Numbered from the stretch's first letter, positions 1-12,441 are shown. The stretch: DNA of 64,000 nucleotides from Melampsora larici-populina 98AG31 (GCF_000204055.1 NW_006768831.1:1-64000), one strand, 5' to 3'. Made by a program: numbers and translations. The notes: generated by a model from the sequence alone, not told the origin.

Positions 1-345
1 CAGTCTGGAAATATATGTGAATTTGAATATGTGAATCTAATTGACCGGGTGAATCTAATGCACCCACATGTGAATTTGTTTCACATATTCAAAATCACAT
101 ATGGGTGAAAGAGATCACATATGGGTGAATTTCTTTCACATATGGGTGAATTAAATTCATCCATATGTGAATTTGAATATGTTAATCTAATTCACATGTG
201 GGTGAATTAGATCACCCATATGTGAAACAGATTAACAAATTCACATGTGGGTGAATTTGATTCACCCATATGTGAATCCAATTCACATATTGGGTGAAAT
301 CTCAAATCAGCCATATGTGAATGTCATCCACATAAGATCACACAG
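1..345. repeat. Left array of TTCACCCATATGTGAA-type near-palindromes
   Basis: About a dozen copies, in both orientations, of a short motif whose fullest form is TTCACCCATATGTGAA, itself nearly palindromic (TTCAC-n6-GTGAA). The same motif recurs downstream of the adjacent KDZ transposase gene (2905-3720), so the two arrays flank it. Paired subterminal arrays of short repeats are typical of large TIR transposons, where they usually serve as transposase-binding sites; that role is inferred here. The array ends about 55 bases before a splice-acceptor-like sequence, so it may alternatively lie in an intron. Confidence 0.8.
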
Positions 346-401
346 GGGGGAAAAACTTGAGATCTGATTAGAAATTTGTTTAATTTTTAAATTTTCCCCA
401 G

Positions 402-2782
402 GATCAATGTTCAGCATCTCACACAGCTGCTTCAGATGTACGAGGAAAATCTATGTGGAAAGGATGTGATGAAACAGGCCTTATTGCAATGGCTTGTAGG
501 CATGATCACGTTGTGAAATATGTAAATGTGGTTCAGAGTGGGGAGCGGTGAGGGTTTCTTTCCAACTACATACAAGTGGTGTGTTCCAATGCTAATTATA
601 CCACTGTTATACCACTGCATTACCTAGTCAGTACTTTGTATTGGCATTGCTTGATCAACTGTTGATAGATACTACGGAGCCAGGCAAACCTGGTAAAAGT
701 TTTACTGTTTTCTATGATATTGGTTGTACATTTGAGAAGAGTGTTCAAAAGGTAAATTTTTTGATGGTTTCTTGGCCGCTCTTACATTGATTCCATTGCT
801 TCTTATTTGTTTTTGACAGCACAAATATTTTGAGGCAGAATACAATCATGGAAATCTGCGCTTTGCAACTAGTGCTTTCCATGCATATGCGCATGAGTGG
901 TCTTGTCAGCTTGAATATAATCCCAGACTGAATGTGGGCAACGGATTGTCAGATGGCGAAGGTTGTGAGCGGATATGGGGAGAGAATTCTCCTCTGGTAG
1001 CACCAAATAGATGTGCCACAAAGCAACATCGAGTTGATGCCATAGATTTGAAGTCAAGTCATGGAAATGAGACTCGATGCCAAAATTCAGGTATGTTTTT
1101 TTGTACAAGATATGTGAATCAGATGTTGACGACAAGAGTTCAGTTTTCACAACTCAGGTGAAACTAAAGACGGCAGAGCAGAGATTTGATCAAGCATCTC
1201 AAACCCTCCAACGGCTAGAATCTCAAGATGCCGGTTTTACATATATCTATTTTTCTGATCAGTGGAAGCGGCAGAGAGAGGTCCAGCTGGCTGCCATGGA
1301 AGAACGTGGGATACAACAGAAGCTAGAGGAATATCTCGTGAAGCTTCTCGACCTGGAAGAGCAGGTGAAAGATGCCCAGTAAATTACGTCAAATTTTATT
1401 TGGATGAGTGTTTTTTGTTGACTTTTTTTGCGGCAGGAATGAGCTTTCACGTCTGCGAAGGAAGCGCAGAGGAAATCGGACAGAAGCTGAGATGGACAAA
1501 TTTTTAACTTTGCCATCTTCAATTGTCTCACTCGAAAAGGCGGTTGCTGATATTACTTTAGAGTTGGGAACACCTGAGTTCAATAGACTTCGGGAAGCTA
1601 CTGGTGAGTTCTGTGTCTTTATTTAACCCTTTGTCTGCACTTTGAATTGAAATGGATATTGTATTTATGAAGGTCCGAAAGCAGAGGCACTGATACGTGT
1701 GAGGTTGGCAAAGATGAAGCTATATGAGGCTAAGGTGGGTATAGTAGAAGCCCAAAAAAAGTGGGATAAGGGTGGTCAAGGCGAGTGTTTTTAGTTTTCA
1801 ATTGGGAAATTAGTAGAGCCCACTCTTATGATAAATGTTTTTTTTGTAATAATTTTGGATCTTCTAGGAACTAAAGCGCAACAAGGTCTTAAAACTCTAA
1901 TGACTAAGAAGCAATTGATGTTTAGGCGAAAGTGGACATCCTATGAATCTCAAGTGTCAGATTACAACTCCATCTGCCCAGTATCAAGGATGAAATGTCC
2001 ATCACTTGAAGAAGCCAAAAAGCTACCATTTGAGGATGTATTCTGGAATGTGGGCGCGCTTTGTCATCCTACGGAGAAGTGGGCTGTAGATCCACCCACG
2101 ATAGAAGGAATTCAGGCCTTCTTACAGCATAGGAGTTGTGGTGAAGAACTACAAAGGATTGGCCGGGAAACTCAGCAGATGGTGTATCAAGCTTTGAAGA
2201 CTGAAGAACGGCTTGATGGCTTATTTGCGTTGTGTAGTAATGGTCAGTAGGATTATGTGTGATTGATGGATTTGTCTTTGGTGTTCCTCACGTTTTTCTT
2301 TAAATCTCACAGGTTATGATCCAGAAGAGGGTGGCAGGCAGCTCATTGAATTGGTTCAGCCTGGACAGCGTATATCAAAAGATGTTTGGGAAGTGAATGT
2401 GGCAGTGTTGAAATCATTGCATGATGTGCTGCGTCAGAAGTATTGCAGAACTTGGATGATATGGGATTCAAATCTTGTGGAATTGCTCCGTAGAACCTAT
2501 CAACACACAACGTCAACAGAACGGGAAATTAGCTCTTTGATCCAGCGCTGGGAAAGTGTGGTAAGTAGGGGTAAATCAACCTGGGAGCGTATTGTGAAAG
2601 CTCAGAATATAGAAGCAACACCACTGGATGAGCTGGAAATGTTTGAACAACTTATGGTGCATGGGGAGGATGACATGGGTCAGGTGGGTGACCTGGCAGA
2701 TGAAGTGGTTGAACTCTTCATTCATGATGAAGAGGATGATGTTGACCTGGAGGAACACTTCAATGAAAGCGGTTTTCATTAA
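402..2782 (+). CDS. KDZ (Kyakuja-Dileera-Zisupton) transposase, 5'-truncated
   Basis: Multi-exon transposase gene; readable exons are about 402-547, 628-751, 820-1090, 1144-1374, 1437-1601, 1673-1735, 1870-2246 and 2314-2782, joined by GT-AG introns. The first exons carry the KDZ hallmarks: a Cys/His stretch reading KGCDETGLIAMACRHD, then FYDIGC, then PRLNVGNGLSDGEGCERIW followed by a TKQHR motif. These belong to the RNase H-like catalytic core of KDZ transposases. The C-terminal exons are coiled-coil-like and end in an acidic tail with a stop at 2780-2782. The first visible exon begins directly after a CAG acceptor and no N-terminal CxC zinc-binding region is seen, so the 5' part is missing (deleted, or left of the window). 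No internal stop was found in the remaining exons. Flanking motif arrays support a single element covering roughly 1-3720. Confidence 0.85.
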
Positions 2783-2904
2783 GATTAAGCTTGTTGGTTG
2801 TTGGTTTTGTAGTCCTTAAAATCAAAGGAATATTATAGATTAATTTTCAATCATGTTTAGCTAGGATTTGATATGAGATTGTTGAGTCACGTGGGTGGGA
2901 TGTA

Positions 2905-3720
2905 AATATGTGTAAAATCACATATGGGTGAATTAATTCACCTTGTGTGATTTCATATCACATATGGGTGAATACATTCACCCATATGTGATTCTACAAA
3001 TATTTATACACTGGTAGAAATTTGTTTCCTACACGTGTGATTCCATATCATGTATGGGTGAATTAGTTCACCTTGTGTGATTCCATATCACATATGGGTG
3101 AATGTATTCACCCATAGGATTTGATATGAGATTGTTGAGTCACGTGGGTGGGAAGCTGTTTCCTACATCTGTAAATATGTGTAAAATCACATATGGGTGA
3201 ATTAATTCACCTCGTGTGATTTCATATCACATATGGGTGAATACATTCACCCATATGTGATTCTACAAAAATTTACACACTGGTAGAAATTTGTTTCCTA
3301 CATGTGTGATTACATGTCATGTATGGGTGAATAAATTCACCTCGTGTGATTCCATATCACATATGGGTGAATACATTCACCCATATGTGATTCTACAAAA
3401 ATTTACATTGATTTTTATTATACCCTGTCTGTGATGTAGCTGGGATTGTAGGGAAGATTGCTGAGTCACGCCGGTGGGAATAAGTTTCCTACATGTGTAA
3501 TTTAGTATCACATATGGGTGAATACTTTCACCTGGTGTGATTTCAATTCACATATGGGTGAATACATTCACCGAAGTGTCATTTGTGATCATGCTGGGTA
3601 AATTGTGATTTTAAGTAGAACTGTAGGGTTTGAGAGTCTCACTAGTGAAAAATTATCTGCCACACATCAGTATCTATATCACACATGGGTGATTTTGCTT
3701 CACATATGTGTGAATTGTAT
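2905..3720. repeat. Right array of KDZ subterminal repeats with internal ~250-bp duplication
   Basis: More than a dozen CACATATGGGTGAAT / ATTCACCCATATGTGA units, often paired tail to tail around two or three bases. Superimposed is a larger duplication: the block starting GATTTGATATGAGATTGTTG at about 2866 recurs at about 3118, and a more diverged third copy begins near 3441 (each contains GAGTCACG followed by GGTGGGA). The array therefore grew both by motif copying and by tandem duplication of ~250-bp blocks. Presumed right subterminal region of the KDZ element; no exact TIR or target duplication was identified. Confidence 0.8.
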
Positions 3721-3740
3721 TTGCTGTAGTGGGGTGATTA

Positions 3741-4956
3741 TACCAAGCCCTCCTGACAGGTGAGTGGGAAATATAGATGCGGCTGATAGTAGCGTCCATT
3801 TCATTCAGAATCTACATTTGTGGCGAGTTGGTTACAATCGTGGGTCCGACGCGTCGGGGGCGGCGGCGCGTTGGTAGGGGGAGTTCCGGACAATGTCCGC
3901 TAGGAATTGCACGTTTTTCTACGGATAGTATCCGAAGCGTCTAGTAGACACAGGTGGTATATTTATTGATGAAGGATGATAAGATGCGCTACTGGCTACA
4001 ATCCATGATCTATGACGGTCTATCATACACAATCATCTGCGTATTGAATCGCACTTGCAGGTTTGAAAGGTGTGATTTTCAATAATCCGTGACGGCTTTC
4101 TTTGCATTTGAATACAACCACAAAGTCTGATTTTGTGGTCGATGATCATACGTTGCGATGATTGCGTGAATGATCTTTCGTCCGTCGCTTTCACTCCAGC
4201 AGTATCGTGTTCGCAACCTGCATTGCTTCGGCAGTATTCGGGCACTTTGCTGTCGAGCGCGGTCAACAGTACTTTATTCATCCATTCCAAAGTGGTTAGT
4301 TTTTCTTTTATTACCGCAAGGTCTGTGTCTTTGCGCTTTTGTTCAATGACTGATGGTTTGTCTCCTTCGGCCAGGAATACACACATCAGTATCCCTCCGA
4401 ATCCTGATACGGAATCTACCACAAGGATTAGGAACTCTGCCTGTCTATGAAACTGCCGCCCATAGGAGTGTTGACTTGATGAGTCCTTGGAATGATTTCG
4501 GGTCATAAGCTGTGAGGTGTGTGAAAGTTTTGGTGAACAATCGACTGACGTTTTGGGATACATTCTGTTTGTTGATTGTGGCCAATTATCAAACGGCGCA
4601 CCAACCGAACCGCGGTCTGAGACTTACGGCCTATTCTGTTCGTGGTTTGGATCACTCAAATTAATCACATCCTGACGTACTTGGCGTGAAATCGCTGACG
4701 ACTCTGCGCATCATTGCGGCCATCAAGTGACTGTCCTCGTGGCCAGGCAGTATGTCTGGTGGCTTAGACTAAACGCACTATTGTCCCAGATTAATAGAGG
4801 ACAATTGTGATAGACGCCTTATGTTGGCCCATTAGATTCGAAGCAGTAGAACACTATTCCAGGTTTTTTACTGCGTAAGTGCTGATCATTTTTCTCTCGC
4901 TTATCTATTCGCACTAAACCGTTCGTTGTTGGAGCACAGTCTGTTGTTAGTTATCA
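3741..4956. other. Intergenic stretch between KDZ and Helitron genes
   Basis: No convincing gene. It contains a GC-rich patch at about 3840-3945 with the 12-bp palindrome CCGACGCGTCGG and two small hairpins of like design, CGGACAATGTCCG (followed at once by CTAG) and CGGATAGTATCCG (followed six bases later by CTAG). A hairpin just before CTAG resembles a Helitron 3' terminus, but the Helitron gene here is transcribed away from it. A weak minus-strand ORF (4033-4563) is listed separately. Confidence 0.4.
4033..4563 (-). CDS. Uncharacterised 176-residue ORF
   Basis: An open frame starting at a true ATG (complement of 4561-4563) and running 176 codons without a stop, long for this base composition. 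The product is rich in Ser, Cys and charged residues with no domain I recognise. A hydrophobic run (FLILVVDSVSGFGGILMCVFL) lies near residues 45-65. It sits between the KDZ array and the Helitron gene and could be chance or an element passenger. No paralogue is visible elsewhere in the window. Confidence 0.2.
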   Translation of the reverse strand: MYPKTSVDCSPKLSHTSQLMTRNHSKDSSSQHSYGRQFHRQAEFLILVVDSVSGFGGILMCVFLAEGDKPSVIEQKRKDTDLAVIKEKLTTLEWMNKVLLTALDSKVPEYCRSNAGCEHDTAGVKATDERSFTQSSQRMIIDHKIRLCGCIQMQRKPSRIIENHTFQTCKCDSIRR

Positions 4957-7900
4957 ATGCCTCCAAGGAGGGCTGCGAAGGGTCCAGCAATACGGACCGA
5001 AGCCCTGGGCAGCGAAGCAAACCTATTGCACCGATTCCGAGGTGAAATACCGTTCAGTCTTGGTCGTCAATCTGATGTATGCCAAGGCTGTGGAGCTTTC
5101 AGATGGAGGCTTGAACGACGACTGAAAGATGCTACACATGAAGATGCGACCTTTGGTAATTGCTGTCGTCATGGCGATGTTGATCTGCCTGTGAAATATT
5201 TCCCTGACTTAGTGGATGAACCCGTGCCTGGATTTTTTCGTGAATTGCTAAAAGGAGACGATGATCGTGGGCAGATTCAATTTTGTTATCAAATTTTTAA
5301 TGTGTCACTGATTTTGTTTCTTTTACAGGATCAGTGAAGTTCCGCCAAAAGATTCAGAAGTATGATAACGCACTGTCATTTACTTCTCTTGGTGTATCCC
5401 TGGATTCCGACGTTCTGGGGCAGGCTGGCCATTATGTATTTCGTATCAACGGTCAACTGTCCCATAATATCCCTTCACTGATGCCGCTGAAGGAAGGCGA
5501 GCCTGGCTTTGCTCAGATCTTCACTTACGGTAGTGGAGGTCACGAAGAAGCCCGTCTCCGCGTCCAACGATCTGGCCTGGACTTAGAACCAGATATCCTG
5601 TATCTGTTTCAACAATTCATGTATCGCCACAATCCTTACGCCAAGGTCTTCAAATCAGCAAACTCAATTTGCAATAATCAAGTTGTGAAGACGCTTCGGA
5701 TTAAGACTGTTATTGCTCCAGGCACCGATCATCGTAGGTATAACTTGCCAACGGCTAATGAAGTTGCAGCAATCGTGGACGGTAATGGAGAAGTTGGGCA
5801 GAGGCAAAGGGACATCGTATTGGTCAGGAAGTCAGGTCGTCGTCAACGTATTTCGGAACTACACACCGGTTACTTTGCCCTTCGATACCCCCTTCTGTTC
5901 CTATACGGCTCGCAAATGTGGCACGAGTCTTTCAAAAACCCCACACCTACGAGTGAGTTGCTCTTTTGTAATCATCGCAGCCTGATACTGACTGACACGG
6001 GTGCTATAGACCCAGAGGGCGACGTCACAAACCTCAATTGGTTTGCTTACCTATTGTTTAAGCGACCACCATTCTCAGTCATATTGGCTTCTGGGCGACT
6101 CTTCCAAGAATTCGCAGTTGACATGTATATATGTGTTGAACATTCCCGGCTCCAATACCTACGATTCCACCAGAACAAGATTCGTGCTGAGATGTACCAC
6201 GGCGCGATTGAGGCATTAGGTAATGAGACAGAAGATGAGGTCGTGGGCCGCAGGGTTGTCTTACCTTCCAGCTTTATTGGAGGCCCGAGGCATCTACAAC
6301 AACTATACCAGGACTCGATGAGCCTGGTCGCGGAGTACGGGAATCCCAGTCTGTTCATCACCATGACTGCGAACCCCAAATGGGCCGAGATAGTGGACAA
6401 GTTAGAAGACGGGCAAACTTCTGATGATAGACCTGACTTGGTAGCTCGAGTGTTTTATCTAAAGCTTCATGCTTTGCTTGATGATCTGATCAGGCGGGAA
6501 AGGCTTGGAGTGGTTGTTGCATACGTCTACACGATTGAATTCCAGAAAAGAGGCCTACCTCATTGCCATCTCATACTGTTCTTGGACGGCCCATCAAGAC
6601 CGGTGACCGAAAACGACGTGGATTGTTTGATCTCTGCACAATTGCCTAACCCAGAAACAGAGTCACAATTGTTTGATCTGGTTACCCAACATATGCTACA
6701 CGGCCCGTGTCGAAAATTCCCATGTTGGAATGGCTCAGAATGTACCCGCGGTTTCCCAAGGCCTTTAATTGAAACCACATCGTTAGCGGACGACTCTTAC
6801 CCGACTTACAAGCGCCCAGACAATGGAAGGCACTTCATCAAAGGTCCAACTAAATACGATAATGGGAGTGTTGTACCTTATAATCGGTTTTTATTACTCA
6901 AGTATAAATGTCACATCAATGTTGAAGTAGCGGCTAGCATTCGAGCAGTTAAATACCTATTCAAATACATATTAAAGGGTCATGACAGAACCATGGCTCA
7001 GCTTGAAGGAGATGAGACACAGGATGAAATACTTGCTTACCTTAATGCACGGTTCATCAGTGCGCCTGAAGGTGAGCCTCAGAGTTATTTTTTCATGTAC
7101 CCACATTCACTAACATATTGCTTCAGCTATTTGGCGCCTGCTTAAGTACCCAATTGCCGGTCAATACCCACCTGTCCAACGCTTGGCTTTACATACGGAA
7201 GGTAATCAGACGGTCTACTTCCAGAAAGAAGATGGCCTACGAAGAGCAATCAAGACAGGCCGGGCTTCACGGACAACCTTGACCGAGTTTTTTAGACTTT
7301 GCAAGGAGAATGTTAAACTTCGTGATTCAAATGCAACGTCTCGATCATTAAAGTATCAAGAGATCCCGAAGCATTTTGTTTGGAACCAAAAGACCAAAAA
7401 ATTAACAGTTCGCAAGAACGCATCGATCTCGGTAGGAAGGGTCTATTTTGCAAATATCAAAAGGGGCGACGTTTATTATCTTCGTTTGTTGTTGTCTCAC
7501 GTCCGAGGGCCAACCTCTTTCCAGGACCTCAAGACGATTGATGGGGTCACTCTGCCAACGTATCGTGAAGCTGCAGATAAGCTGGGGCTTTTGATGAGCA
7601 ATCAACATTATCATCGAAGCCTTCGTGAAGCTGCAGTATGGAAAACAGGCCACCAGCTCAGGCGTATGTTAGCAATTATTCTGTGCCACAGTTCTCCCGC
7701 GAACCCAGACGAATTATGGTCGGAGCACATTGATAACCTCTCAGATGACTGCGAACATCAACTCAAACGGTTGAATCCGCGCTTAAGACCATCGCCTGAT
7801 CAAGTCCACAATTATGCATTACATCAACTTGAAAAAATCATTGTATCCATGGAATCGTCCCTAGAATCAGTTGGTGTGCGAGCCGTAGATCACCAATTGC

Positions 7901-9420
7901 TGTTTCAATTAGATCTTCCAGACGCTGACAGGACTGATCGTAACAATATTACCAATCCAGAAGAGAGCAATCGCAAATATGAAGCCATGATGCGGCTTCT
8001 AACCGGTGAGCAGAGGTCTGTCATTGGTCCAATTGTCGAAGCACTGAACGATAACACTCCATACATGGCGTTCCTGGACGGTCCGGGTGGTACTGGTAAG
8101 ACTTTTGTCTTGAATTGTCTATTGCATTACTGCAATGGCAATCAGGTACCTTTTGAAGCGGTGTCGGCAGCAGGAATCGCATCGCTCCTCCTCTTGAACG
8201 GTCGAACTGCTCATAGTGCGTTCAAAATCCCGATCATTGTTGATGAAGAATCAGTGTGCCCGATTTCGGCTAGGGATCACATTGGTCGAAGGCTTCAAGC
8301 AACCCGATTCATTGTTTGGGACGAGGTGGCGATGCAGCACAAACACGCTATTGAGTGCGTTGATTGAACGGTCAGGGACTTGACTGGGATTGACTTACCT
8401 TTTGGAGGGAAAGTGGTTTTATTTGCCGGTGATTTCCGCCAGACCCTTCCTATTGTCAGGCGGGCCAATCTGATGTCACAGGCCGCGGCTTCTTTGAAGT
8501 CTTCGTTTTTGTGGACACACATTGCTCGATTTGGATTAACACTGAACATCCGTCTTGGAGGTAATAGTGGTCAACCTGACCCTGGGAACACCAACTTCGC
8601 TGCCTGGTTATTGGACCTGGGCTCAGGGAGATTGCAGACCAATTACGCCGAGGTCCTGGAATTAAAGCACTGCAATGTTTCAGTCATACGTCCACCGGCG
8701 CTCTTTGACCCAGAATTAGTTGATACCGAATATCGTGGGGCAAGCAACTTGGTCAGGGATAGGAACTGGCCTGAATTAATTGAATTATACTCAAGCCGTT
8801 GCATCATTACGCCTCTGAACTCCACGATGTCAATCATCAACAACCATGTAATGGAATCACTGCCCGGTGATTATCGTGTTTCAACCTCAGTTGATCTCAT
8901 GGATGAGGCCTTCTGCAATCCAGTGACCGTTGATGTGTTGAACACATTTGATTTTCCCGGTTTCCCCGCTCACGAAATGCATCTTAAAGTCGGGACCTCT
9001 GTGATGGTGTTGCGAAACTTGCAATTGGCTGGTGGTTTGTGCAACGGAACAAGATTACTGATCACGGATTATTCTGACAACGCTCTTCAATGCCGGATCT
9101 TGACCGGTGAATCCATTGGTACGGCGATAAGTCTTCCAAGAATGAGACTTCATCATGAAGGCAACGAATATTGCCCGATTCCTTTCTATCGCTTACAATT
9201 CCCAGTTGTTCCAGCGTTTTGCATGACCATAAACAAGAGTCAAGGTCAAAGTTTACAAAGGGTAACCGTCCTATTACCAAAACCTGTCTTCACCCATGGT
9301 CAATTGTACGTTGCGCTTTCGCGCTGCACCTCCACTGCTAATGTTCATGTGTGCATTGTCTCTGATCAAGATGATTTGGCTACTAAAAATATAGTATTTC
9401 ACCCGGTTTTGGAAAATTAA
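4957..9420 (+). pseudogene. Helitron rolling-circle transposase (Rep/PIF1 helicase), one nonsense mutation
   Basis: Exons 4957-5266, 5329-7071 and 7127-9420 join in frame across two GT-AG introns. The Helitron-like N domain includes a FRINGQL region; the Rep part has FQKRGLPHCHL, the metal-binding HUH-type motif, and KYLFKYILKG with the tyrosines expected for strand nicking. The C-terminal PIF1-type superfamily 1 helicase has Walker A GPGGTGKT, Walker B FIVWDEVAM, GDFRQ and the final motif HGQLYVALSR. A TGA at 8365-8367 interrupts the helicase between Walker B and GDFRQ; relatives read D-R-T there, so CGA to TGA is the simplest cause. The frame is open on both sides of the stop, so this is a young, single-lesion copy. 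Start ATG 4957 gives MPPRRAAKGP. Terminal TC and CTRR ends were not fixed. Confidence 0.9.
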
Positions 9421-10312
9421 TATTTCAATCAGTTTGAATAATCGGGGGTTGATCAGCCTTGATTCCATTGCTTTTTTCTTTGTATTACTTTTTTGTTGTG
9501 AAAGATAATAAAGAGTACATTGTTAGATCTTTAATATTGTAATTATGATACGCCTTCGTGCCTGATAAACTTCCTTAGATCTTAAAGTTGGGGTCCCAGA
9601 TTCTACAATCAACATTGTTGTTTGTGTTATTATTGGAGCATCAGACCAGACTGTCAACGGCGGTACCTGACAGATACACAGTATGCCAATTGTTTGAAAA
9701 TGGGTAGGCAGGATCCGCATTATTTAACATTGACACTAACCCATTGCCTCACCATGTCAACACCCTAAAAGCCAACAGATTTGAGCAGGTTATGCCGACA
9801 CGACCTGTGAATGCATACCAACTATTGTACACTAAATCAGAATGTCTCATGCAGACACATCTGCTATTGGTAGATTGGCTTTACAGGAACACATGATCGG
9901 GTCGCCCGAAAAGCACGTTGACCCGAAGGATCAATGATCCAGGTGTATGAAACCCCCTGTCTGATTGGAAATATTGGGACTGCTGAACCAATACGCCTGA
10001 TTTGACGTCTGGTATCCAACAAGGTACGTTTTTCCCTGTACTCTCCGGTCATGAAATCTGTTTAGGTGACCTATAACTGACATCGCTATACGAGCAGGTG
10101 TCGATATTATAATCAACAAATTGAAAGCGCTTGGGTGTGAAAACGAGCGTCTACGATTGGGGTCCCCAATCACCGTCTTCAGCGTCTTCACGCCCCAATG
10201 ATCAGTATCGGGATTCAAAACTGATATCAGTTTGTTCAGGAAGGACGGTGAGTAGCTGCCCATAGTCTAGGACTGTTTCGAGCGTCTGTCTGCCTCGTTC
10301 TCACCTCTGATC
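9421..10312. other. Non-coding stretch 3' of the Helitron gene
   Basis: No supported gene. The stretch probably holds the Helitron 3' untranslated region. A small hairpin GGATCAATGATCC lies near 9928 but is not followed by a CTRR end at the expected distance. A minus-strand frame at 9931-10263 lacks coding character and was rejected. Confidence 0.4.
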
Positions 10313-10735
10313 ATGCCACTGATCACCTCACTACCGATTGAAATCATAGGGATTATCTTGGATCATCTTATCGACTCATGTCCCGGCAGAATGTTGTATT
10401 TTGAAAACTCTTTCGATGACTCTTACCTAGGTCCTGGTTTGGTATCGAACTTGCTTAATTTGCGCCTTATTGGTAGGACGTGGGCAATCGCAGTGATACC
10501 ACGTGTTTACAGATCCATTCACTTAACTTCGCCCTTCATGATCAACACGTTATCAAGACGCTGGGACGACTCCTTCTTAGTCTCAAACATGGCGACGTTG
10601 CGTGCGTTATCATTTGATTGTTTGGTGTATCCTGATATCGATTTCATTGGGCGCCAATCGAATGATCCAAGCCCCGCCCCCAGTTCACGACTTGATTCAA
10701 GCAGCTATCTCATCAACTCAAATCATAACAATTAA
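10313..10735 (+). pseudogene. N-terminal fragment of an F-box-like protein
   Basis: Starts with a good ATG and reads MPLITSLPIEIIGIILDHLI, then LLNLRLIGRTWAIAVIPRVY. These align with the start of the intact gene at 17951 (LPIEIIHLIISHYVE, LLNLRLVSKSWASDVLPFAY), including the same order of LPxEII, NLRL and W-A residues typical of F-box-like motifs. Similarity continues to about the FDCLV region near 10620 and stops by about 10660, after which the frame drifts to a stop at 10735. Only about a quarter of the paralogue's length remains, with no LRR-like middle or C-terminal part. F-box proteins normally recruit substrates to SCF ubiquitin ligases; this truncated copy is unlikely to do so. Confidence 0.65.
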
Positions 10736-12441
10736 ACGAAGGAAGGGTTCAAAAACAAAACTGGTCAAAATCGGCCAAACTGTCCGTTCTCTCAGCCAAA
10801 CGAGTATTGTACTTGAGGCAGAAACCAATTGGATCTGCATATCTGCACAACTCCGTACATCTCCACGACGTAAGCGCAAGCTATGCATCCGCCTCATGCC
10901 ATCCGCCTCTCCATCTACAATATCCTCCTTTTCATGTTACCCTTGTCATTTAGATTCTTACTCTGTTCGCATATACTTATCGCCTTGGCCATCCCTACCA
11001 ACAACCTCGATTTCAACAATCAACACAACGACTTGGTTGTCATAAACAACCAGCAGTTTGAGTTACCCCCTGCCAAGGGATGATCTTGAATCACAATGAG
11101 CGAGACACACAAGCCTAGGTCAAGCATGTATGTAAATCTTGAGACGAAAAGCCGCGCATGTCATGTCAACCTTGACACAATCAGCAATCAACGCATCCAA
11201 TCCACCAATGCGATAGCAATCAATTCCGCACGGTGAATTTCAATCACAACTGGCTCTGCACATCCTCTGCCACCCCTGCTTTTCATCGCCAGCAAACTTG
11301 TTCATCAAGTAGGCCAGTCAATACTATACAGCATCTGATCTCTCCAGGTTAATACGCCGCGAAACGCAGACGTCAGCCACATGTTCAACTTGGCTTGAAA
11401 ACATATCAATCCCCCCATTCTTGCTTGCTGATCAATTCACGTGTGATAACATCTTGTTGACCACACGGTCACGTGGAATTGCCTCACCAACACGTCAATC
11501 AACATCCAAAGCATCCATCGACAATTCACGGAAACATATTGTGTGGTCTCCACTGCGTCCACCACCTCCCATCTCAACGTCGAGAAGGGTAGAATGGTTG
11601 GAGTTTGGTGCGAGAAAGGTCTATTCAGAAAAATCGTTTCTTCCACTCATTCAAAACCTCAGCAACCCTAAGCAGCCTAAGCTATTTGGAAACCTGGACA
11701 GCTCAGACCTGTGCATCAACATGCCACATGATTTTATTTAACTGAAAAATTACCCCCTTGGACCCCATTCAATCAATATTCCTCCAAAGGATGTATTCCA
11801 AACGAGATGAACTTATCTGCGACGTACCTGGCCTTCACTCAGTTCAAACAATCACCTCTTCGAGACTACCTCTGTCAGTGCAGCAAGAGCATTAGCTATG
11901 CAACAACTCAAATATGCATTTTATGAGATCAATCAATCACAAATTGATTTAATAGAATATCAATCACTTTTAGAATCAGGATTAATTGCACAATCAAGTG
12001 AAAGAGATTGGAATGGGAACACCGTGTACGTATCACATTGAGATTGATTTGAATTTCTCCATCTTGACAAAATGATAAATACGTGGGATTCTACTTATCT
12101 CCTAAAAACAATTCTCAATCTCCATCAAATCATAATCTGTCTGCTTCCTTCATCACAGATCAATCTTTACGTGGTTCGGTTTCCAATATGAAATTGCAAA
12201 ATAAACTTGATCAGCAACAGAACCAATCTCTTTCAAAACAAACATACAGTAGTCACCAAATCAAATAAACTCATCCAGTCGATCGATCACCAATCTCATC
12301 ACCACTTAAAGAACTTCATCATCTTATCAATTCACCTCACACCTTCAATCAATCACTTCATACTTCAAAATGGTAGCTGCTACAAGTGAAGAAATGGTAG
12401 CTTTGAGTACCACTCAAGTATGTCAATCTCATTTTTGAACT
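10736..12441. other. Degenerate region with an isolated exon-like piece
   Basis: No complete gene. At about 11880-12030 a clean open stretch reads ALAMQQLKYAFYEINQSQID and ends at a plausible GT donor (GTGTACG), which looks like an exon of an unidentified host gene. The rest is pyrimidine- and CAAT-rich with no coding signal. Its position beside RPN8- and RIO2-like exons suggests it is another captured or duplicated gene piece. Confidence 0.35.

Noticed and set aside
1..3720. CRISPR-like array of short palindromic repeats
   Set aside because: Repeats are in both orientations with irregular spacing and no unique spacers, and the window is eukaryotic; they fit transposon subterminal arrays.
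3845..3945. Helitron 3' terminus (hairpin then CTAG)
   Set aside because: It lies upstream of a Helitron gene transcribed in the other sense of travel, so it cannot be that element's 3' end; the hairpins are short and could be chance.
8365..8367. Stop-codon readthrough or selenocysteine in the Helitron gene
   Set aside because: No readthrough context or structure is visible; similar TGA lesions occur in unrelated elements nearby, so mutation is simpler.
9931..10263. Minus-strand protein-coding gene of 110 codons
   Set aside because: No recognisable domain, paralogue or supporting splice structure.
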